Assembly: GCA_964399535.1 (NCBI GenBank)
Contig: CAYNRE010000050.1
Coordinates: forward strand, 35,171-99,170
DNA: 64,000 bases
Source of the DNA: CAYNRE01 sp964399535
GTDB lineage: Bacteria > Planctomycetota > Planctomycetia > Pirellulales > CAYNRE01
Direction: 5' to 3'
The notes under the pieces were generated by a model that was not told where the DNA came from, ran no database searches, and worked only from the letters and a program-made list of their open reading frames with translations. The translations under genes and the position numbers were made by a program. Positions 54,337 to 61,800 of the stretch are shown in pieces (position 1 is the first letter of the stretch; every line of letters begins with the position of its first letter).

Positions 54337-55566
54337 ATGAGCCTGGCCCTTGGACTTTGCCCCCCGACCGTTACCCCGGCCCGGCGCAACCTGGCCGCGA
54401 GCCAGCCCCGAACCGCGCGGCCAGCGGCCGCCACCGCCCCGGTCGAGGTTCGGCCGGTAACGGGCCGCCACGAGCTAAACACCTTTATCCGGCTTCCCTA
54501 TGAAATCTATCGCCAAGACCCCCATTGGGTTGCGCCGCTGGAGATGGAAGTTCGCGAGTTCCTCGATCCCCGCAGGCATCCGTTCTATGCCCATGGCGCG
54601 GCGATTTGCCTGTTGGCCTGGCGCGACGGAAAAGCCCTGGGCCGGGTGCTGGTAAGTGACGATCCGCACTATAACGCCGAGCACGGCGACAACGTGGGCT
54701 GCTTTGGCATGTTCGAGTGTGTGGACGACTACGAGGTGGCCCGAGCCTTGCTCGACGCGGCCGCCCAGTGGCTGCGCAGCCGCGGGCGAACCCGAATTCT
54801 GGGGCCTGTCGACTACTCAACCAATTACCGGGCGGGCCTGCTCATCGACGGTTTCGAAACGCCGCCGCGGGTGTGGATGAATCACCAACCCCGCTACTAC
54901 CAAGCGCTGCTGACCCGCTGGGGGCTGACCAAAACCAAAGACCTGAACGCCTGGTGGTTCGACGACGCGGGTGACATTTTGGACAAATGGTCGCGCCTGG
55001 CCGAGCGGATGGCCCGCCGCAGCGGGGTGACCATACGGCCGGTGCGGCTCGACGATTTCGACGCCGACGTGACCCGCTGCTTGCAGGTGTACAACGAGGC
55101 TTGGGAGTCGCAGTGGGGCTTCGTGAAGATGACCACCGACGAATTTCGGCACCTGGCCAAACAGCTTCGCCGGGCGGCGGTGCCCGAGCTGGTGCTGTTG
55201 GCCGAAGTGGAAGGCCGGCCAGTGGGTTTCTCGCTTACGCTGCCGGACTTCAACGAGGCGATTCGCCCCCTAGAAGGTCGGCTTTGCCGCTGGGGTATTC
55301 CGCTAGGATTGGCCCAGTTGTGGTGGAATGTCCGGCGGATTCAAACTGCCCGGATGGCCGTGTTGGGGGTGAGCGAGGGCTTCCGCGGACGGGGCATCGC
55401 GGAGCTGATGATTCTCAAGACGCTGGAGTTCGGCAAGCACCAGTTGCGCTACACGGGGGCCGAGCTGAGCTGGACCCTGGAAGACAACACGGCCGTGAAC
55501 CAAACGATCGAAAACGTGGGGGGGCGGCCCTACAAGCGCTATCGGCTTTTCGACCGCACGCTGTAG
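54337..55566 (+). CDS. GNAT-like acetyltransferase, YghO/BioF2-like double domain
   Basis: A 409-residue protein. The first half (about 55-200) has RLPYEIYRQDPHWVAPLEMEVREFLDPRRHPF and an acetyl-CoA-type loop GRVLVSDDPHYN. The second half (about 225-409) reads VRLDDFDADVTRCLQVYNEAWE, MTTDEFRHLAKQLRR, and VLGVSEGFRGRGIAELMI, with a GNAT P-loop-like RGRGIAELM. It resembles YghO and related lipid/peptide acyltransferases without an assigned substrate. GGAG precedes ATG 54337. The long upstream frame from 53872 is antisense to the YhaO-like gene and was rejected. No operon partner. Confidence 0.8.
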   Translation: MSLALGLCPPTVTPARRNLAASQPRTARPAAATAPVEVRPVTGRHELNTFIRLPYEIYRQDPHWVAPLEMEVREFLDPRRHPFYAHGAAICLLAWRDGKALGRVLVSDDPHYNAEHGDNVGCFGMFECVDDYEVARALLDAAAQWLRSRGRTRILGPVDYSTNYRAGLLIDGFETPPRVWMNHQPRYYQALLTRWGLTKTKDLNAWWFDDAGDILDKWSRLAERMARRSGVTIRPVRLDDFDADVTRCLQVYNEAWESQWGFVKMTTDEFRHLAKQLRRAAVPELVLLAEVEGRPVGFSLTLPDFNEAIRPLEGRLCRWGIPLGLAQLWWNVRRIQTARMAVLGVSEGFRGRGIAELMILKTLEFGKHQLRYTGAELSWTLEDNTAVNQTIENVGGRPYKRYRLFDRTL

Positions 55567-55687
55567 CGCAGCGTGGCGTACGGGCCCCCGGGGGCAGGAC
55601 GCGGAGATGGCCGAGGCCGCCGCGCACGGCACCGCTGCTCGAAATCTTGCCGCGGAGGCGCTGAACAAGGGGCAGAAAGCCCGCGCT

Positions 55688-55876
55688 TTAGCGCTCGACC
55701 AGTTGCAGATTCTTGATGATCTGTTCGGCGCCGGGCGTCATGCGGCGCAGCTTTTCGGCGATCACCAGTTTTTCCGAGTTGGTGGCCTTCTTCAGCTTGC
55801 GCTGGAACACTTCCAGCTTCTTGCGGCGGCGCCGGCGGCGCTTAATTTCCTGCATCCGATCGCTGATTCCGCCCAT
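55688..55876 (-). CDS. Small basic protein, DUF6800-like
   Basis: A 62-residue, strongly basic protein (MGGISDRMQEIKRRRRRRKK), then LKKATNSEKLVIAEKLRRMTPGAEQIIKNLQL. It fits the short planctomycetal DUF6800-type proteins (Arg/Lys cluster, then an amphipathic helix). A role in RNA or ribosome binding is plausible but unproven. Stop TAA lies 121 bp from the acetyltransferase stop. Confidence 0.7.
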   Translation of the reverse strand: MGGISDRMQEIKRRRRRRKKLEVFQRKLKKATNSEKLVIAEKLRRMTPGAEQIIKNLQLVER

Positions 55877-56191
55877 GGGGTTCTCGGTTCTTTCCTGATA
55901 GTTGCGGAAGTATGGCTTCGCCGGAGGGCGCCCTGGGGGCCCTGGTCCGCGGTGGACGTTGTGTGGCTCCCCGGCAGGGGAATCCCATTTGGTACACCGG
56001 GCCGGGGCGGGTTGTCAATCGGAGGTGGGGGTGGGGAGGGGCCGCGCGGAGAGTGGAATACGGACAAGTCGCGGAAGGAAGGGACTACGGAGGCAGACCG
56101 ATCGGCTGGTCGTGCCGCTACCCGAGTACATACCCAAACCGAATCAGGTTGTTAAAATACGCCACGCAATTACAAACGCAGGAGCAGTGTC
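55877..56191. other. Intergenic, 315 bp, GC to AT transition
   Basis: Composition changes from GC-rich to visibly AT-richer at about 56120, just before the SIR2 gene. TTAAAATAC near 56152 is a possible -10 region but no good -35 was found. No tRNA, att repeat or integrase is visible. Confidence 0.4.
56180..56184 (+). promoter_or_regulatory. Shine-Dalgarno AGGAG for the TTG-started SIR2 gene
   Basis: AGGAG lies 7 bp upstream of the TTG at 56192, decisive for choosing this start. No ATG in frame follows closely without losing the conserved SIR2 N-terminus. Confidence 0.7.
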
Positions 56192-58186
56192 TTGTCTACG
56201 GCACATGTGCAACAGATTCTTGGGGTTTCGACTTTCCGAAGACGATTCCAACGTCTCAAAGCGCAAATAGCAGACGATCCCACGCGCGTAATCCCTTGGT
56301 TAGGCGCCGGAATGAGCAAGCCCTTTGGGCTAAAGCTGTGGCGAGAATTTCTCGCAGCCGCCGCAGAGGAACTCGTACCCGATGAAAAAAAGTTATTCGA
56401 CCAATTAGCTTCCCTACCAAATGTAGATTTGGCTCTTGTCGCCGAGTTTCTTCATTCTCGGCTCGGAAAGATCCTTCATCAAAAAGTACTTGATGAGTTC
56501 AACAGGGCTGCCACATGGGAACCTCAATCTTGCGTGATACCGTGGCTTGGTGTCGAGAAGGTCATTACGACGAATTACGACCGAGTTCTTGACTCGCTCT
56601 TGCCGTGGTTAGCGCCAGTCTCCGCTGATACGGCAGCGCAGGAGTACCGGAACCGCCGTTGCTTAATCAAGCTGCACGGACGAGTTGACATACCCAACTC
56701 TATTGTATTGTCCACGAGTCAATATGTTAAAGCGTATACATCCGAGTTTTGGAACTGGCTTACGCATTTATCGAGGGAAAGAACACTCCTATTTATAGGC
56801 TGTTCGCTCGTGAGCGACGTATTTCTTGACGTGATTTCAGCGGCGACAGCTAACTCCTCCGCCCGGCATTTCGCGATAATCCCGACTAGCTCCGAGGAAG
56901 AGAGTCGAGCGCGAAGCAAATATCTTAGCGACTCTTACGGTATCGAGACGATTTCGTATCACCCCGACATCCATGGTCACGGCGTCGTTCGTGAACTGAT
57001 AAACGATTTGACACCCCCATTGGCAACGTCGCAGCGTCAGATCGACCGCATTACTGAGGAATCCGAGCTAGAATTGGCGATGCACCGTTTCGGTGCAGAC
57101 GAACGCAGCGCCTCCCGGGAAGACAAGATCGCGTGCCTCTCGCTCCTGCTAAACGTCGCGCAGAGAGTTCGCCGGAGTTCCAGCATTCACAAATTTGCTT
57201 TCGAGAAACTAATCGCCTATTGTGACGACCCTCAGGCATTGCGCAGTCTTCTTGAGAATGCCGAGGGAGACTCCGCGACCATTCAACGAGTTCTTGAAGA
57301 AAGGGAGCGGCGGCTCCCAGCTCGACGATTTTTCGACGCAATTCCTTCGAGCACGGATAAAACGATAAACGAATACTATCGAGCATTCTGCGAAGGTAGC
57401 CACGATGTGGCACGCGACGCTCTCTTGGGAATCGAAAAGCGGCGAAATGTTGATAATGCTCGGATTGCCGTTCTGATTCTACAGAATGAATTATACGCCG
57501 GCCACTTGTACGATGATCTGATTAAGGACTTTAACAGAAAGCTTGCGTCTGCGGAACGAAGATCGCAGTACTTGCGTTACGGGTTGGGTTTATATAATCT
57601 TTGGTGCATGGACATTGACCGAGCAATGGCCAATCTTCGCGCGGGACTGTCGTCGTGGAAGAAGAGACGCAGCGGATTCGTATTCTGGTACCTATCGTTA
57701 TGCTCGATTCTTAAGGGCAACTTATATGATGCGAGAATTCAGGTTGCTCAGGCGATGGATTCTGCTTTTCCTCCTCTCGGCGCCGCGGAAAACTTTATTG
57801 TAGGCCAGGGAGGAGCGGAAGTCGGCCTCGATCCTCGCCGGGTAGGGTCTAAGGAGCTATACGCATTGCTTAGTTGTCTAAGTGGACTTCTCTATGCCGC
57901 GCTAAGTGGCAAAGACTGGCCACGCTTGCAAAGCGATACGGGCAATTTTGTTAAAGAGACTTCTGCCGGCGATTTGATGTTAGGATGGTTGCTTTGCGTA
58001 CTGTTAAGGTTGGAGGGGCAAAATTGCGACGCGCTTAAGATTGAGCTTGTGCATCGAACGCGTAAGAGCGTTGGCACTTGCCTTGTTCTTTCGGCCGTGC
58101 AACGCATATTGGAGAACATCGACGAAAGCGTCGCTGGCGAATTTGCGATTGCACTTGAGAGCATTCGTACGACCGCACGTGGGTGA
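56192..58186 (+). CDS. SIR2-domain protein with helical C-terminal region, possible anti-phage NADase
   Basis: A 664-residue protein. An N-terminal SIR2-like domain (about 30-270) has the NAD-binding GAGMS motif (WLGAGMSKPFG, 38-42), the catalytic Asn in VITTNYDRVLD (N128), the catalytic His in KLHGRVDIPNS (H162), and the Rossmann-fold FIGCSLVSDVFLD (201-213). The C-terminal 390 residues are all-helical, perhaps TPR/HEAT-like, with no recognised family. Such SIR2 proteins in DSR, Thoeris-like and SIR2-HerA systems deplete NAD upon phage infection. No HerA, TIR or other partner is adjacent. Codon use and base composition are less GC-rich than all other genes here, suggesting horizontal transfer. 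Start is TTG at 56192. Confidence 0.8.
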   Translation: MSTAHVQQILGVSTFRRRFQRLKAQIADDPTRVIPWLGAGMSKPFGLKLWREFLAAAAEELVPDEKKLFDQLASLPNVDLALVAEFLHSRLGKILHQKVLDEFNRAATWEPQSCVIPWLGVEKVITTNYDRVLDSLLPWLAPVSADTAAQEYRNRRCLIKLHGRVDIPNSIVLSTSQYVKAYTSEFWNWLTHLSRERTLLFIGCSLVSDVFLDVISAATANSSARHFAIIPTSSEEESRARSKYLSDSYGIETISYHPDIHGHGVVRELINDLTPPLATSQRQIDRITEESELELAMHRFGADERSASREDKIACLSLLLNVAQRVRRSSSIHKFAFEKLIAYCDDPQALRSLLENAEGDSATIQRVLEERERRLPARRFFDAIPSSTDKTINEYYRAFCEGSHDVARDALLGIEKRRNVDNARIAVLILQNELYAGHLYDDLIKDFNRKLASAERRSQYLRYGLGLYNLWCMDIDRAMANLRAGLSSWKKRRSGFVFWYLSLCSILKGNLYDARIQVAQAMDSAFPPLGAAENFIVGQGGAEVGLDPRRVGSKELYALLSCLSGLLYAALSGKDWPRLQSDTGNFVKETSAGDLMLGWLLCVLLRLEGQNCDALKIELVHRTRKSVGTCLVLSAVQRILENIDESVAGEFAIALESIRTTARG

Positions 58187-58875
58187 TCCCGACACTCTCG
58201 GCGGGCCGGAGTGGGAAAGACACAAGTGGGTTCATCGAACTAAGCCGGCCCTGCGCCGCCTGTGCTCAATCTATCATGGTACGACGAACGTCAACGTGAG
58301 CGGAAGACCGTTCAGGTACCCCCGGCGACTCGTTGGCGGGGTGCCGAAACACAAGAGGTCTTTCGGACGACTTTGGGTCCGTAAGTTGCGGTTCTTCGGG
58401 AAGCTTAGTGGGTGGAGCGGTTCGCGTTGATGCCTGGCTCGCGGCAGTTAGTGGCTCAAGCTCGGCTAGCTCCGGCTCGCAGGCAGCCGGGGGCGCGCTG
58501 CCAGCGCTTCTTGTCGCGTGCGTCGCCAGGGGCCTGGCGGCCTCGGCTGGTCGAGCTGGCGCTCGGCGACGGCGAAGCGCTCTGGCAGAGCTGGGAGACC
58601 GGCTTTCCCCTTGGGAAGGGGCCCTCTCGTTAGCCCCTGTGCCGCCACCGTCGCCTCGGCCCGTCACCCGCTTGCGGGTCCGAGGCGGTGGGGCGATACC
58701 CCCGCCGTTTTCCAGCGAACCGTCGAGCCCGAGCTGATCGCCACAAGGCAATCCAAGACTGAACGCCAGGGAACTTTCGTAACCGCAATGACCCGTAGAA
58801 ATCCCTGAAGAACCTAAGTTGCTTGCCTGCCCAGGCACTCCTAGTTTACTGGAGACTACGAGCTGAACTGTTCGG
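58187..58875. other. Intergenic, 689 bp, no recognisable gene
   Basis: Lies between the convergent SIR2 and RHS 3' ends. Where an RHS immunity gene would be expected on the minus strand (58187-58875), the longest frame (58266-58838, 190 codons) has low-complexity, non-coding composition (RRRRAPARPAEAARPLATHA...). Returns to high GC from about 58330. Possibly a remnant junction. Confidence 0.45.
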
Positions 58876-61800
58876 TTAGTAAAACACCTTCCAGTGGCCG
58901 CCGTCGAGCACTTGGAATTGCGCAGTCACCGGTGCCGTGGGGGCGAACACCGGTCCGCCCCAACTGCGAGCGAACTGCGCCGCCACCGAATTAGGACCGC
59001 ACCCCGAGCTGCACGCCGACAGCCGCACCGGAGTGCCCCGGGGAACCCCCACCGATTCCAAAAATTGGGCTAGCTGCTGGGGAGTGATCGTTTGCAGGTT
59101 TTTGCCGGGGGCCTCGACCACGAACCGGTCGGGGTAGGCGTGAACTCCCACCTCCTGCACTCGCCCCAGCCCGTTGCCGGCCAGCTTCTCCAGCATGGCC
59201 TTGGCCACGTCGTGGTTGGCCTCTCCCTCGCCCAGGAGCGCAATCGGGCCTTTCACCGGGCGCATCGGTGCGCCCACTTGAATGAACTCGGTATCTTTGC
59301 CGAACGGATAACGACCTTGCAGGTTGGCTGCCGGGTTGTTCGGCTGCACCTGGCCCAGCAGGCTTTGACCGGGCTTGACCAGCGGCCCGGCGCTGGGCGG
59401 CAAGCCCGGATCGATCGGCGGCAGTTTCCCGACATTGGCCCCGCTGCCGTTGGAGAAGGTGGGCGGTTTCCAGCCAGGGTCGGGTACCGGCACCGGACCG
59501 CCGCGGGTGGTGATCCGCTTGAAGAGCTGGGGAATCGACTTCAGCCAGTCTTTGGCGCCGGCCAGGTTTTCGGCGGTGTTGAACCAGAAAGTGCCTCGCT
59601 CGGCCCAGCGGAGGAAGGGGTTGTCGGGCGACTCGTTGGGGCCGCGCTCGAAGAAGCGCCGCAGGCCCGGCGTGGGCTTTTTCTGTTGCTCGTTCTGACC
59701 CGTCTCGTCGGGCGAGCTCGGCTTGCCCACCGGCAGGATATCGGGTCCGTAGCCCGAGGTGCCGCCGCCGCCGGTAGTGCCGGTACTGCCGGTAGTGCCG
59801 GTACTGCCGCCACCGCCGGTACTGCTCGAAGAGCTGGAGTTCCCGCCCTTTGGGTTGCCGCGAATCTTACTCAGTTGCGGATACTCGCTGTCGCCCAGCT
59901 CGCGTTTGACGTCGGCATCGAGCACGCCCCGGTCGGCCAGGTACTTCTTGTAGTATTCGAGCCGGCGCTTGGTTTCGTCGTCGAGCTCTTCCACGCAGCG
60001 CAATTTGAAGGGGGGTAAATCGCCGCCGCCCAGGGTGGGGCTAAAGGAACTGGCCGTGGTTCCTTGGAGCCCGTTGGGATCGACCATGTTGAGCGGATTG
60101 TTGCCCACGTAGCGGTACAGATTCGCATCGCCCGAGGCGAACGAAAGCGGGTCGGTGGAGAGGAACTGGCCCACCGCCGAGTCGTAGTAGCGAGCGCGGT
60201 AATAGTGCAAACCGGATTCGGCGTCGAGCTCTCGGCCGGTAAAACCGAAGAGAAAATCGGCCGCGCTGCCGGTTTGCGCGACCAGGTTGCCAAAGCTATC
60301 GAAGTTGCGGTGCAAAACCACGGCGCCGCTGGAATCGACCAGGTCGCGCGCGGTTTGCTGGTGATCGGCCAGCGGCCAAAGCACTTCGCCCGCGCCATCT
60401 TCGACGGCCAGCAAGTGGTCGATTGGGCTGCCATAGAGATAGCGATGCAGCAAATTGCCCGTTGCGTCGAACTCAAGCGCCACCTGAGCGCCGTCGAGCA
60501 CGTAGCGCGTGGTTTGGGCCGCACCGGGTCCGTCGCCGTCGGCGTCGACTATCTTGCCGATCCGCTGATCAAAGGGGTCGTAAAGGTAACTGGCTTGCGA
60601 GGTGGCCGGGCCGCCCAGGGCACTGCGCTCGGTAAGCTGCACCAGGCGGTTTCGGTGGTCCCATTGGTACTCGGTTACCTGGCCCGTGGCCGTCTCGGTG
60701 CGGCGGATGCGGTTGCCCTCGGCATCGTAGACGTAGGTGAAGGTGCCGTCGTCCAGGAGCCGGTTACCGGCCCCGGTGACGACTTGTGCGCTGACGCGGT
60801 TGCCGTTGCCATCGTAGACATAGGTTTCAGCGGGCCGGGCAGTTCCCTGGGCTGAGGTGAGCTGGCTTCGCTCGTCGTACGCGTATTGGGTCAGGCCATC
60901 GGGGTCGTTGAGCTCGACGATGCGCCCCGCCGCGTCGTAAGCGAGCCCATAGGCGGCCAGCAGACCCGCCCCGTTGGAATGGCTGAGCTGGGTGAGCCGG
61001 CCGGCGGCGTCGAACGATTGCTGAGTTTGGGCCACGAGTTGGGCGCCGCCCAGATCGGCGTAGCGGGCGATGGTCGTCAACTGGCTGGCGGCGTCGTACT
61101 GGAAATCGATCCGCTTGTCGACCACGTCCGTGCCCGACTGGGTGACCCGCACAAGGCGGTTGAGCGAGTCGGGAAAGTAGCTGTTGGTGGCCCCCAACAC
61201 GCTGTCGATCACCTCGGAGCGGCTGGTCAGATTGCCTACCGCGTCGTGGGAATACACGAGCGTTACGTCGGGAGCGCCGACGGTGCCGGTGTTTCCGCGG
61301 GTGGCCAGGCGGCCCAACAGGTCGTAGGTCATAACGGCCCGGGCCTGGCCATCGAACGCGGTCAGCATTTCGCCCGCCGCGCTGTAAGTGAAGTCGAAGG
61401 TGCGCGTGGCCACCAAGGTTTGGTCGAGCCACTCCTCGCGGGACAGGCGATTCAGGTCGTCGTAGGTGTACCGGGTGGTGCGGCCGTTGCGGTCGGTTTG
61501 CGCGAGCAGATTGCCTTCGGCGTCGTAAAGGTAACTGCGCACCCCCCCCAGGGCATCGGTGTCGCTTACCCGGCGATTCAATTCGTCGTACGCGAATTGA
61601 GTGACGTTGGCCCCGGGGTCGATGAGCGAGAGGAGATTGCCGACCGAATCGTAAGCATACGTGGTCACGGCCCCGCTGGGGTCGACCGTTTCCACCGGTC
61701 GATAAAGCGCGTCGTAACGGACCAGCGAGGTGTTGCCGAGCGGGTCGGTCACGCTGACTCGATTTCCCAGGAGATCGAAGCCCAACCGCGTGGTGTTGCC

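Noticed and set aside
58266..58838. 190-codon minus-strand frame as possible RHS immunity protein
   Set aside because: Position fits but composition is low-complexity Arg/Ala/Pro and no ribosome-binding site or motif supports it.
55900..58900. Prophage or integrative element around the SIR2 gene
   Set aside because: No integrase, att repeat or phage structural gene is visible; only composition supports transfer.
59740..59840. GC-rich tandem repeats that look like a CRISPR or satellite
   Set aside because: They encode the Gly/Ser/Thr linker of the RHS protein in frame; no spacer structure.
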